Part shown: piece after piece, positions 30,480-39,303 of the stretch
How the letters are laid out: each line of letters starts with the position of its first letter
How positions within the stretch are numbered: position 1 is the first letter of the stretch
Assembly: GCF_010211765.1 (NCBI RefSeq)
Contig: NZ_PDWO01000021.1
Location: 1 to 39,303 of the forward strand
Length of the DNA stretch: 39,303 nt
Reading direction: 5' to 3'
Source of the DNA: Pseudoxanthomonas kaohsiungensis
GTDB lineage: Bacteria > Pseudomonadota > Gammaproteobacteria > Xanthomonadales > Xanthomonadaceae
Notes under the pieces: model-generated
The model's database searches: none
What the model saw: the letters and a program-made list of their open reading frames with translations, nothing else
Told to the model about the DNA's origin: nothing
Made by a program: the position numbers and the translations under genes

Positions 30480-30926
30480 ATGAAACACGCCATCGTCCTT
30501 TCTTCCCTGGTCATGGCCGGCCTGCTGGCACTGCCCGCCTTCGCCGCCCCGCCGGAGGGCAAAGGCCATGGCAAGGGCCATGGCAACGCCAAGCAGGGCC
30601 ACGAGTACGCCGGCCCCTCGGGCGTGCGCGTCGACGCCGACGTCGGCGGACTGTTGTCGGTGAGCATCGGCAGCGGCGACGCCCGCCGGATCGCCGAACG
30701 CCACGGCTACGTCGACTACGCCCCGCTGCCGCCGGGCATCCGCAAGAACCTGGCCCGCGGCAAGCCGCTGCCGCCGGGCATCGCCAAGAAGATGGTGCCG
30801 GGGCCCATGCTGCGGGACCTGCCGGTCTACGCCGGCCACGAATGGCGCGTGGCCGGCGACGACCTGATCCTGGTGTCGCTGGGCAGCGGCCTGGTCGTCG
30901 AAGTGATGGGCGACATCTTCCGCTGA
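30480..30926 (+). CDS. CigR/RcnB-family small exported protein
   Basis: The 148-residue protein has a signal peptide (about 1-22, ending AFA) followed by a histidine/glycine/lysine-rich stretch GKGHGKGHGNAKQGH (about 27-41). Two copies of a LPPGIRKNLARGK / LPPGIAKKMVPG motif follow, then the C-terminal block LPVYAGHEWRVAGDDLILVS, typical of the RcnB/CigR-type domain. Salmonella CigR is described as an antivirulence factor and E. coli RcnB acts in nickel/cobalt homeostasis. Which, if either, applies here is unknown. AGGAA precedes the ATG. A perfect inverted repeat lies upstream. The gene stands alone between aroE and a peptidase gene. Confidence 0.85.
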   Translation: MKHAIVLSSLVMAGLLALPAFAAPPEGKGHGKGHGNAKQGHEYAGPSGVRVDADVGGLLSVSIGSGDARRIAERHGYVDYAPLPPGIRKNLARGKPLPPGIAKKMVPGPMLRDLPVYAGHEWRVAGDDLILVSLGSGLVVEVMGDIFR

Positions 30927-30996
30927 CGGGCGCCCCCGCGCCGGCCGGTGACTTCGTCGGCCGGCGCACCGGAGCCGCAGCGGCTAGCATGGCCCC

Positions 30997-32193
30997 ATGA
31001 GAATCCTGCCGACCCGGCTGCTGCTCGCCTGCCTCATCGCCATCAGCCTTCCTGCCGGAGCGCTCGCCGCCGAGGCCCCGCGCCCCCGCGCGCGCGAGGT
31101 CGGCATCGCCATCGGTTCCCTGCCCCCGGGGCCGCGCAACGCGATCACCGACGTGGACGGTGTCGGCGTCGGCCACGCGACGCTGGCGCAGGGCACCCGT
31201 TTCAATACCGGCGTCACCGCGATCGTCCCGCATCGCGGCAACCTGTTCCACGAACGCGTGCCCGCGGCGGTCGTGGTCGGCAACGGCTTCGGCAAGCTGC
31301 TCGGCGTGACCCAGGTCCAGGAGCTGGGCGAGCTGGAGACGCCGATCCTGCTGACCGGGACCCTCGGCGTGTGGAAGGTGGCCGATGCGCTGGCCGCGCA
31401 CCTGCTCGTGCAACCGGGCATGGAGCAGGTGCGCTCGATCAACCCCGTGGTCGGCGAAACCAACGACGGCTACCTCAGCGACATCCGCGCGCGTCCGCTG
31501 GGCACCGCGCAGGTGGAGCAGGCACTGGCGCGGCTGTCCTATGGCGAGGTCGGCGAAGGCGCGGTGGGTGCCGGCGCCGGCACCGTCGCGTTCGGCTGGA
31601 AGGGCGGCATCGGCACCAGCTCGCGCCGGCTGCCCCCGGAGCAGGGCGGCCACACCGTGGGCGTGCTCGTGCAGAGCAATTTCGGCGGCCACCTGACCGT
31701 GGCCGGCGTGCCGGTGTGGAAGACGCTGCCCGATCCGGCGGAAGTCGCGCACGCAGAGCTGCCGGCACCCTCGGCGGGCGACGGCAGCATCATGATCGTG
31801 GTCGCCACCGACGCGCCGCTGGACCCGGCGGCGTTGCGGCGCCTGGCCACGCGGGCGCTGACCGGCCTGGCCCGCACCGGGTCGGACATGTCCAACGGCT
31901 CGGGCGACTACGTGATCGCCTTCTCCACCGCCCCGCAGAATCGCCGCCGGGCCGACCTGCGCGTGCAGCCGGCCGCCAGCGTCGCCAACGACGCGATGAC
32001 GCCGCTGTTCCAGGCCACGGCCGAAGCCACCGAGGAGGCGATCCTCAACTCGCTGCTGCGCGCGCATACCGTGCACGGCCACCGCGGCACCGCGCCCGCG
32101 CTGCCGCTGGCGCCGTTGCTGCAGGCGCTGGATGCGGCCGGCGTGCGGGAACTGCCGAGCGGTTGCGCCGCGTCCCGCGGGAAGCGCTGCTGA
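30997..32193 (+). CDS. P1-family (S58, DmpA-like) aminopeptidase, exported
   Basis: The protein is related to DmpA (L-aminopeptidase D-Ala-esterase/amidase) and beta-peptidyl aminopeptidases. These are N-terminal nucleophile-type enzymes that cut themselves before a catalytic serine. The 398 residues start with a signal peptide of about 25 residues (to ALAAE). The mature enzyme shows NAITDVDGVGVGHAT, FNTGVTAIVPH and GDGSIMIVVATDAPL; the expected self-cleavage is between G263 and S264. Late blocks SNGSGDYVIAFST and NDAMTPLFQATAEATEEAILNSLLRA are family features. Peptide or amide substrates in the periplasm are likely. No strong ribosome-binding site is seen. It converges with a DUF892-like gene. 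Confidence 0.92.
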   Translation: MRILPTRLLLACLIAISLPAGALAAEAPRPRAREVGIAIGSLPPGPRNAITDVDGVGVGHATLAQGTRFNTGVTAIVPHRGNLFHERVPAAVVVGNGFGKLLGVTQVQELGELETPILLTGTLGVWKVADALAAHLLVQPGMEQVRSINPVVGETNDGYLSDIRARPLGTAQVEQALARLSYGEVGEGAVGAGAGTVAFGWKGGIGTSSRRLPPEQGGHTVGVLVQSNFGGHLTVAGVPVWKTLPDPAEVAHAELPAPSAGDGSIMIVVATDAPLDPAALRRLATRALTGLARTGSDMSNGSGDYVIAFSTAPQNRRRADLRVQPAASVANDAMTPLFQATAEATEEAILNSLLRAHTVHGHRGTAPALPLAPLLQALDAAGVRELPSGCAASRGKRC

Positions 32194-32247
32194 CCTCGCC
32201 TGCGATGCCCGATCCGGCCAGGACGAAGTCCTGCCGGGCCGCACACC

Positions 32248-32721
32248 TCAGAACGCCAGTCGCAAGCCCGCCGGCATCGGCGCCGCCAGCGCGGGCGCCT
32301 CCGCCGCGTCGAGCGACTCGAGCCAGTGCAGCACCGAGCGCTGCAGGTCGAGCGCGGCGGCGCACTCGCTCGCCAACCCCTCGATGCCGGCGAAACGCAG
32401 ATAGGGCAGCAGGTCGGCATAGGCGGCGATCTCGCGACGCTCCAGGCGGCTCCAGTCGGCCAGGGTCGCCGTGCGCGGCAGCGGTTCGGCCGATGATGCG
32501 GTCAGGCGCTGGGCCAGGGTCGGGCTGGTCATCTGCAACGCGTGCAGGATGCTCGCGCGCTGCGCACTGGTCTCCACCCCGTGCAGGTCGGCGCGACTGC
32601 GCACCCGCTCGGGCAGGGCGCGGTTGTCCGAGATGGACTCCAGCACCCGCAGCCCGTGGTCCTCGACCCGATAGGCATCGGCGAGGCGGATGTTCAAGGT
32701 GACGAGCGGCGCGGCGTCCAT
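32248..32721 (-). CDS. ferritin-like DUF892 (YciE/YciF)-type protein
   Basis: The 157-residue, mostly helical protein shows LPERVRSRADLHGVETSAQRASILHAL (about 36-62), close to the helix of YciE/YciF-type proteins in which H and E residues can bind a di-metal site. A second region, EIAAYADLLPYLRFAGI (about 97-113), provides another E-x6-Y helix. Similarity is partial, so the family call is moderate. The relatives are stress-associated proteins without a proven enzymatic role. The gene lies between a convergent peptidase gene and a divergent DUF488 gene; the 183 bp of the divergent gap show no clear promoter or other gene. Confidence 0.55.
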   Translation of the reverse strand: MDAAPLVTLNIRLADAYRVEDHGLRVLESISDNRALPERVRSRADLHGVETSAQRASILHALQMTSPTLAQRLTASSAEPLPRTATLADWSRLERREIAAYADLLPYLRFAGIEGLASECAAALDLQRSVLHWLESLDAAEAPALAAPMPAGLRLAF

Positions 32722-32904
32722 AAGGCATCGGCGGTGGGGGATGGCGCCACGGTGTCACCCCGGGCGTGAACGCAGCATCCAGACCGGCCACCGCTATCGC
32801 GCGGTTCCTGACTGCTTCAGACGCTGAATCCCCCCGGGCTCACCTGGCCTGGATGCGCGCTGCGCTAGCTTCGGCATCCTGGTCCCTCGCCGACGGAACC
32901 TCCC

Positions 32905-33510
32905 GTGAAGCAAGCGCCCGTGGAAGAGCCGGACATCGCCATCAGCGGCGGCGACAGCAGCCCGGGCGGACTACCCGCACTGTGGACGGTCGGCCACTCC
33001 ACGCGGACGTGGGACGACTTCGTGGCGCTGTTGCGGCACCACCGGATCGAGGCGATCGCCGATGTGCGTCGCTTCCCGGGGTCGCGCCGCCATCCCTGGT
33101 TCGCCAGCGACGCCATGGGCGAGGCGTTGCCGCGCACGGGCATCGCCTATCTGTGGCTGCCCGGGCTGGGCGGGCGACGACCGGTCCAGCCCGGCTCGCC
33201 CAACGGCGCATGGCGCAACGCCGCCTTCCAGGGGTATGCGGACCACATGGCCAGTGCCGAGTTCGCGCACGCCCTGGAGCGGGCGCTGGCGCTGGCGGCC
33301 GGGCGACGCACGGCGTTGCTGTGCGCCGAGGTGCTGTGGTGGCGCTGCCATCGCCGGCTGGTCGCCGACCTGCTGAGCCATCGCGGCCATGAAGTGCTGC
33401 ATATCATCGACGACGCGCCGCCGCAGCCGCATCCGCTGCATCCGGCGGCGCGACCGGCGGGCGATGGTCTGGTCTATCCCGCGGCGCAGGCGGGCCTGTT
33501 CCCGGCCTGA
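32905..33510 (+). CDS. DUF488-family protein
   Basis: The 201-residue cytoplasmic protein has the DUF488 signature blocks TVGHSTR (about 28-34), EAIADVRRFPGSRRHPWF (about 49-66) and LLCAEVLWWRCHRRLVAD (about 137-154), with the conserved cysteine-histidine pair in CAE...CHR. The family is widespread, has a conserved pocket and no established reaction. The GTG at 32905 is used because no ATG precedes the TVGHS block in frame. Its stop is about 70 bases from the exonuclease III gene on the same strand, so they may be co-transcribed. Confidence 0.87.
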   Translation: MKQAPVEEPDIAISGGDSSPGGLPALWTVGHSTRTWDDFVALLRHHRIEAIADVRRFPGSRRHPWFASDAMGEALPRTGIAYLWLPGLGGRRPVQPGSPNGAWRNAAFQGYADHMASAEFAHALERALALAAGRRTALLCAEVLWWRCHRRLVADLLSHRGHEVLHIIDDAPPQPHPLHPAARPAGDGLVYPAAQAGLFPA

Positions 33511-33581
33511 CTCCGCGGCATGACGCGCCCTTCGCACCGGTTGCGCTGGCATGGGCCCGGACGGGACGGGCGAGGCGGGCG

Positions 33582-34382
33582 ATGCCGCGACGCAGGACAC
33601 TCAAGCTGGCCACCTTCAACGTCAACGGGATCGGCACGCGCCTGCCGCACCTGCTGGCGTGGCTGGCGCGCGAGGAACCGGACGTGGTCGCCCTGCAGGA
33701 GCTGAAGGCGCCCGACGGATCCTTTCCGGAAGCCGAGCTGGAGCAGGCCGGCTACGGTGCGATCTGGCGCGGCCAGCGCTCGTGGAATGGCGTGGCGCTG
33801 CTCGGGCGTGGGGTGATGCCGGTGCAAAGCCGGCGCGACCTGCCCGGCGACCGCGCCGACACCCAGAGCCGCTACATCGAGGCGGCGGTACATGGCGTCA
33901 TCGTCGCCGCGGTCTACCTCCCCAATGGCAACCCGCAACCGGGGCCCAAGTTCGACTACAAGCTGCGCTGGATGCAGCGCCTGGCCGACCACGCGCGCGG
34001 CCTGGTCGGGCAACCCCATCCGGTGGCGATCCTGGGCGATTTCAACGTCATTCCCACCGACGACGACGTCTACGATCCCAAGGCCTGGCGCAAGGACGCG
34101 CTGATCCAGCCGCAGGTGCGGGAGGCCTACGCGCGCCTGCTGGCGCAGGGGTGGACCGATGCGCTGCGCCACCTGCATCCGGAACAGGCGCCGTACACGT
34201 TCTGGGACTATTTCCGCCAGCACGCGCAACGCGATCGCGGGCTGCGCATCGACCACCTGCTGCTCAATCCCGTGCTGGCCGCCGGCCTCAGGCGCGCCGG
34301 CGTGGACCGATGGGTGCGGCTCCAGGAAAAGGCCAGCGACCATGCGCCGGCCTGGGTCGAGGTCTCGCTTCCGCGCGCGTGA
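33582..34382 (+). CDS. xth: exodeoxyribonuclease III (AP endonuclease)
   Basis: The Mg2+-dependent enzyme cuts DNA at abasic sites and degrades 3' ends in base-excision repair. The 266 residues show all active-site blocks of the exonuclease III family: ATFNVNGI (N), VALQELK (metal-binding E), YLPNGNPQ, ILGDFNVIP (D and N), TFWDYF, LRIDHLL and the catalytic SDHAPAW. The basic start PRRRTLK is short. The family in this group is often annotated xth or xthA. It converges with a small membrane-protein gene. Confidence 0.95.
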   Translation: MPRRRTLKLATFNVNGIGTRLPHLLAWLAREEPDVVALQELKAPDGSFPEAELEQAGYGAIWRGQRSWNGVALLGRGVMPVQSRRDLPGDRADTQSRYIEAAVHGVIVAAVYLPNGNPQPGPKFDYKLRWMQRLADHARGLVGQPHPVAILGDFNVIPTDDDVYDPKAWRKDALIQPQVREAYARLLAQGWTDALRHLHPEQAPYTFWDYFRQHAQRDRGLRIDHLLLNPVLAAGLRRAGVDRWVRLQEKASDHAPAWVEVSLPRA

Positions 34383-34433
34383 ACACCCCCGCGGTCCGGG
34401 CGAGGCGACTGACGTGAGAAGCGAGGCGGGGTG

Positions 34434-34673
34434 TCAGCCCGGCGGGCGCCGGTAGAGCGCGGCGTTGATGCAGGCGAACACGCTGACCACGAACCAGCCG
34501 AACGGCAGCAGCGACAGGGTCAGCAGCCAGGTCACCACGAACGCGATGCACGCGCCGAGGAACCACAGGATCGCCGACAGCACCCGTCCCTGCAGCAGCT
34601 GCCCCAGGCCGGGCACGAAGAAGCTGCACAGCGCCGCGATCACGTTGCCGGCCGAACCCTGTCCCGTCGCCAT
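34434..34673 (-). CDS. small membrane protein with a PGLGQ motif (TM2-like)
   Basis: The 79-residue inner-membrane protein has three hydrophobic segments (about 9-22, 33-52 and 54-72). SFFVPGLGQLLQGR (about 17-30) is the PGxGQ turn typical of TM2-domain and related small membrane proteins of unknown function. The start at 34673 has a GGGAG/GCAGG stretch upstream; one alternative lies three codons earlier at most. It lies 35 bases after the DUF58 gene on the same strand and may be the last member of the MoxR cluster. Confidence 0.8.
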   Translation of the reverse strand: MATGQGSAGNVIAALCSFFVPGLGQLLQGRVLSAILWFLGACIAFVVTWLLTLSLLPFGWFVVSVFACINAALYRRPPG

Positions 34674-34708
34674 CGCCTGCTCCCGCATCCTGGATGAGTG
34701 CCTACAGG

Positions 34709-36007
34709 CTACAGCAGTCCGTCGCGCTTGACCGCCAGGTAGCGTTCGACCAGCGCCGCCGGCAGGTCGGCCGGTGCCACGTCCACGGTCATGACCCGGT
34801 GCTGGCGCAGCGCGTCGTGCGCGGCCGCGCGCTGGGCCAGGTAATGGGCCACCGCGCCGGCGTCGATCGCATCGTCCAGGGTCGCCACCGGCGCATCGAG
34901 CACCGCGTCGAGCACCTGCTCGCGCAGGCTGGCCACGCAGACCAGGTGCCGGCGCTGCAGCAGGCGCACGGCGGCCAGCAGTTCCTCGCTGTCCTCGTCG
35001 CGCACGTTGGTCACCAGCATCACCAGCGCGCGGCGCGGATGCTGGCGCGCCAGCCGCGTGGCCAGGGCCAGGTAGTCGGTGGCCACCGGCGCGGGGTCGA
35101 GGTCGTAGCTGGCGCGCAGCAGGCCGTCCAGCGCGCCCATGCCGCGCTTGGGCGGCACCCAGCGCTCGGGCCCGCCGCCGGCAAGCAGGCCGACCGCGTC
35201 GCCCTGCCGCAGTCCCAGCCAGCCGACCACCAGCGCGGCATTCAACGCGTGGTCGAAGTGCGACAGCCCGCCTTCGCTGGCCAGCATCCGCCGGCCGGTG
35301 TCGACGACCAGCAGCAGCTGCTGGTTGCGCTCCTCCTGGTATTCGCGCGACACCAGCTTGCGGGCACGGGCGGTGGCCTTCCAGTCGATCCGGCGCAGGC
35401 TGTCGCCGACGCGGTACTCGCGCATCTGCTGGAAGTCGGTGCCCTCGCCGCGACGCCGGCGCAGGTGCGCGCCGACCAGGCGCGAGGCCTGTTCGGCGCT
35501 GAACAGGGCCAGCCGCGCCAGCGGCGCGAAGTCCGGATACACGCGCACCTGGCGCGGCGCGCCGGCGATGCGCGACTGCGTCCAGAGCCGCAGCGGCGAG
35601 CGCAGGCGCAACTGCGTGCCGGGGAACTCCGCCAGCCCTCGTGCGGCGGCGGTGAGCCGGTAGCGGATCGTCGTGGCGTCGCCGGGCGCCAGGCGCAGCC
35701 GCTGCGGCAGGCCCTGCACCGGCCAGCCGACCGGGTGCAGGTCGAACACCTCCAGGTGCTGGCGGCGCGTGGAGGTGAACTGCAGTTCCACGTCGCGGCT
35801 GTGGCCGACCGGCAACGCGTCGGGCAGCGCGCGCTCCACCTGCGGCGTCGGTTGCCGGCGCAGGCGCAGGCCATCGAACGCGGCAAGCATCGCCAGCGCG
35901 GCGCCGGTCCACCACCACGCCGCCCACGGCGCGCGACCGGCCAGGACCCACGCGCCCACCGCCGCCCAGGCTGCGAGCACGACCAGCAGGGCCGGCGCCG
36001 GCCTCAC
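34709..36007 (-). CDS. DUF58 domain-containing membrane protein
   Basis: The 432-residue protein has two N-terminal membrane segments (about 5-22 and 26-45), then a soluble region. The DUF58 core MREYRVGDSLRRIDWKATARARKLVSREYQEERNQ is at about 195-229, followed by the vWA-like strand LLLVVDTGRRM (about 231-241). MoxR-DUF58 pairs are thought to work as AAA+ chaperone and client or adaptor in assembling enzyme complexes or envelope factors. The GTG start at 36007 follows the moxR stop after 37 bases on the same strand. The frame is intact. Confidence 0.92.
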   Translation of the reverse strand: MRPAPALLVVLAAWAAVGAWVLAGRAPWAAWWWTGAALAMLAAFDGLRLRRQPTPQVERALPDALPVGHSRDVELQFTSTRRQHLEVFDLHPVGWPVQGLPQRLRLAPGDATTIRYRLTAAARGLAEFPGTQLRLRSPLRLWTQSRIAGAPRQVRVYPDFAPLARLALFSAEQASRLVGAHLRRRRGEGTDFQQMREYRVGDSLRRIDWKATARARKLVSREYQEERNQQLLLVVDTGRRMLASEGGLSHFDHALNAALVVGWLGLRQGDAVGLLAGGGPERWVPPKRGMGALDGLLRASYDLDPAPVATDYLALATRLARQHPRRALVMLVTNVRDEDSEELLAAVRLLQRRHLVCVASLREQVLDAVLDAPVATLDDAIDAGAVAHYLAQRAAAHDALRQHRVMTVDVAPADLPAALVERYLAVKRDGLL

Positions 36008-36044
36008 CGGCGATGACCCCGCGGCGAAGGCGCGCGATGGCCGC

Positions 36045-37036
<992 letters not shown>

Positions 37037-37040
<4 letters not shown>

Positions 37041-38194
37041 AGCCGGTTCCTCAACTGGATCAGGGTGCGCACGCGCGCACGATAGGTTTGACGGTCCTGC
37101 ACGCCGTTGCGGCTGAGCGCGTCGCGCACCAGGTAGTGCGGCAACTGCATGCGCTCGGCCAGCGCCTGCACGCGGGCCTCGCCGGCCAGCGCGGCGGTGG
37201 CCGGGTCGCGGCGACGCAAGCGCGCCAGGAACGCCTCGCGCACCGCCTCGTACAGCAGCGGCGCCTGGCCCAGGCGATGCAGCAGCGCACCGCTGGCGCG
37301 CACGTGTTCGCGCAGCGAACGGCGCGCGCCCGCCGGCGAAGGCAACCAGGGCCCGAAGCGCTGCGCACGACGCCACAACGCACCGGCCAGCAGCAACGCC
37401 AGCGGCAGCCACAGCGGCCAGCCATGGCGCGCCAGCCGCCACCACAGCGACGGCAGGTACGTGGCGTGGACCAGGTGCACGGTGCCGCGTCCGTAGTTGG
37501 GCGCCAGCAACTGCCGCGCCAACGCCTGGTGGGTGGCCTCGTCCAGCTGCGGGTTCTGCAGGAAATCGAAATCGGCCAGGAGGTCGACCGTGCCGCGGCC
37601 GTGGTCGATGCGCACGAAGGCATGGCCGGCCTCGGCGTCGCCCCACGCCAGGCGCGGCCGGACATCGCCCAGCCGCAGCCGCCGCCCTTCGCACAGCTCC
37701 ACGTGCGGATCGCCGGCCTCCACCTGCAGGTGCACGCATTGCGGCGCGGCCAGGGCTTCCACGCCGAGCCGGTGCAGCAACGGCGGCACGGCGGACGCGG
37801 CCGCGGCGTCGTCTTCGTCCCCGTCGCCCGGTCCCGGCGGCGGCGTGCGCACGAGCAGGTGGCCGCCGCGGTCGACCCAGTCCAGCAGTGCATCGACCTC
37901 GTCGCCGCGCATCCGCGCCGGGTCGATGTCCAGCAGCACCGTGTCGCCCGGCGCGCCGGCGAACATCCCGGGCTGCAGGCGCTGGCGACTGACCGCGCGC
38001 TGGCCGTCGGCCACCAGGCTCTGGCGCAGGGCGTAGAGCGGGTTCCACAGCACTTCGCCGCTGGCCGGTTCCGGTTCCTGCTCCTCGACCCGCTCATGGG
38101 TGTGCAGGAACCAGGCCACCGCGGCGACCACCGCGGCCGCGCCCACCAGCGCCAGCACGGTGCCCTGCAGCCATCGCTGCGCCCGCGGCGTCAT
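37037..38194 (-). CDS. DUF4350 domain-containing membrane protein
   Basis: The 385-residue protein has one N-terminal membrane anchor (about 9-28) and a second hydrophobic segment (about 255-275, WLPLALLLAGALW). The periplasmic part between them carries the DUF4350 fold, with GEVLWNPLYALRQSL and DALLDWVDRGGHLLVRTP. A cytoplasmic C-terminal region follows. The domain resembles glutamine-amidotransferase-like folds without known catalysis. The start at 38194 was chosen because it overlaps the preceding stop as ATGA; ATGs a few codons further out are less likely. The stop overlaps moxR in the same way. The function is presumably shared with the MoxR cluster. Confidence 0.88.
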
Positions 38195-39176
38195 CGACCC
38201 CATCCCCATTGCGCGTGCGAGGCTTCGAGCATCGCCTCGAACTCGGTGTCCTGCGGCAGGCGCCCGGCGTAGGCGGCGTACTGCCACGTGCGCACCACCC
38301 GCGCGAACAGCTCGCGCGCCGCATCGGCCGGCAGCCGCCGCGACGCACGCAGGCATTGCGCCTCGGTCGCGCCGGGTGGCAGTTCGATCCCGGCCTCGTT
38401 CGCCATCGCCTCGACGCTGCCGCGGTAGAGCAGCGACAGCGCATCGCGATGCCGGCCCTGCTGCCAGAGCCGGCGCGCGGCGCTGGCGATGTCGTCGGGC
38501 AGCGCTTCCGGCAGCGGCAGCGGCGCGCGCTGCACCGGCGGTGCGGTGGCGGGTGCGCGGCGTCCGGAGCCCTGCAACCAGGGCAGCCAGCGCGGCGCGG
38601 TGACCACCAGAGCCAGCAGCGCGACCGCCGCGAGGACCCACAACCCCCACTCGGCGACCAGCGACAGCAGTGCGGCCAGGCCGGACAGGTCGGGGCCCTC
38701 GATCTCCGGCAGGTCGCGCCCGGGCGTGGGCTTGCGCTTCCAGCGCACCACCGTGCGCTCGCCGCCGAACAGCGGATCGTCGTAGGCGCGTTGCGCGGCC
38801 TCGCGGAACGATGCGTCCTCGGCCAGGTCCGGGCCGAACACCTGGGCCAGGGTCGCCGGCGCGTCGGCATCGCCCGCCACCTGGGTCGGCGCCGGCGCTC
38901 CGACCTGCGCTTGGGCTTGGGCCTGTGCCGGTGCCGGCAGCAACCAGGCGCAAGCCAGCAGCGCCATCAGCAACGGGACGGCGGCTCGTGCATGCAGGCG
39001 TTCGCGCAGGCGGCGGAAGGCCAGCTCCACGTCCCAGGCCTCGGTCTCGGTGCGGCGGTTGAGGTACAGGCCGAAGCCGGCGGCGACGTAGAACGGCCCG
39101 ACCAGCGACATCGCCAGCCAGCCGGCGACATTCATGCCCAGCTCCATCCATGGCGGCGGCCCTGCCAGCACCACCC
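38191..39176 (-). CDS. DUF4129 domain protein, 5'-truncated by an IS3 element
   Basis: About 327 codons remain. They show an early membrane segment (MSLVGPFYVAAGFGLYLNRRTE, about 22-43), a second hydrophobic segment (ARAAVPLLMALLACAWLLPAPAQAQ) and a third (about 170-190). The C-terminal DUF4129 domain is the extracytoplasmic/regulatory module found in MoxR clusters. From memory, relatives in this group are longer, with several more N-terminal membrane helices. The reading frame runs to the very edge of the IS at 39176 and meets a stop codon (TAA) just inside it. The original start and N-terminal part must lie beyond the IS or are lost. A GTG at 39172-39174 could only start a shortened product without a visible ribosome-binding site. 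Confidence 0.8.
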
Positions 39177-39303
39177 TGACCTGCCGGGTTTTTTAGGACC
39201 ACCGGTTAGTTGACGATGGCTCGGTGGGTCGGTTGCTGCTCTTGCTGCTGATCTTCCTTGAACTGCTTGGGTGTCCGGTAGCCAAGGCTGGAGTGCGGCC
39301 TGT
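39177..39303 (-). mobile_element. IS3-family insertion sequence, 3' end only (continues past the window)
   Basis: The end begins TGACCTGCCGGGTTTTTTAG (39177 on), the TG... terminal repeat style of IS3 elements. It is followed by the C-terminus of an orfB-type transposase on the minus strand. Only one end is visible, so the target duplication could not be checked. Confidence 0.85.
39206..39303 (-). CDS. IS3-family transposase (orfB), C-terminal part
   Basis: The last 31 codons read RPHSSLGYRTPKQF followed by a glutamine-rich tail (EDQQQEQQ) and end at TAA (39206-39208). RPHSSLGYRTP is the conserved end of the DDE integrase core in IS3 orfB proteins. The rest lies right of the window. Confidence 0.88.
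   Translation of the reverse strand, partial: RPHSSLGYRTPKQFKEDQQQEQQPTHRAIVN

Noticed and set aside
38209..39213. Plus-strand open frame opposite the DUF4129 gene
   Set aside because: It is antisense to a gene with clear membrane and DUF4129 features, and it crosses the IS boundary.

Overview
The window is GC-rich, carries gene families typical of the Xanthomonadaceae (the Lysobacter / Luteimonas / Pseudoxanthomonas / Xanthomonas group), and holds GTAG-headed REP palindromes, a Caulobacter/Xanthomonas-type TonB receptor and an sX13-like small RNA beside polA. Genus level is an inference; no 16S or other marker is present.

Layout. (1) 1-1812: the end of an integron cassette array. Three attC-like sites frame a streptomycin/spectinomycin resistance cassette that reads as aadA2 and an isoprenylcysteine-methyltransferase-like cassette. 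Both have lower GC than the host. (2) 1800 to about 3285: an ISL3-family insertion sequence that abuts the terminator of a C-rich-loop sRNA (sX13-like, 3287-3408). (3) 3573-16385: housekeeping genes. These are polA, a DUF2782 lipoprotein, a GNAT acetyltransferase, an MsbA-like ABC exporter, an MFS carrier with an aldo/keto reductase, mntP behind a manganese (yybP-ykoY) riboswitch, a universal stress protein, uvrD and a YqhA-like membrane protein. polA and uvrD both show a -10 box exactly six bases before the ATG, as in leaderless mRNAs. (4) 16541-26660: a glutathione transferase, then a leftward operon of TonB-dependent receptor, SapC-like protein, JmjC/cupin-like protein and flavin-dependent halogenase. 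It faces a secreted dipeptidyl peptidase IV across a 620-bp control region holding several LacI-type palindromes and phased A-tracts. This is the most interesting system in the window. (5) 26684-34382: a duplicated REP element, a YbjQ-like lipoprotein, hemB, a PD40 beta-propeller protein, aroE, a CigR/RcnB-like protein, a P1 (DmpA-like) peptidase, a DUF892-like protein, a DUF488 protein and exonuclease III. (6) 34434-39303: a leftward cluster of DUF4129, DUF4350, MoxR ATPase and DUF58 genes joined by ATGA overlaps, plus a small membrane protein. The first gene is cut at its 5' end by an IS3-family element that runs off the window.

How the genes may work together. The receptor operon looks like a ligand-uptake locus. 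The outer-membrane receptor binds a substrate, a LacI-family repressor appears to control its promoter directly (one operator covers a perfect -35), and three accessory proteins (SapC, cupin, halogenase) are co-transcribed behind it. Several REP palindromes sit between convergent genes. In two places the REP's GTAG supplies the stop codon of the flanking gene.
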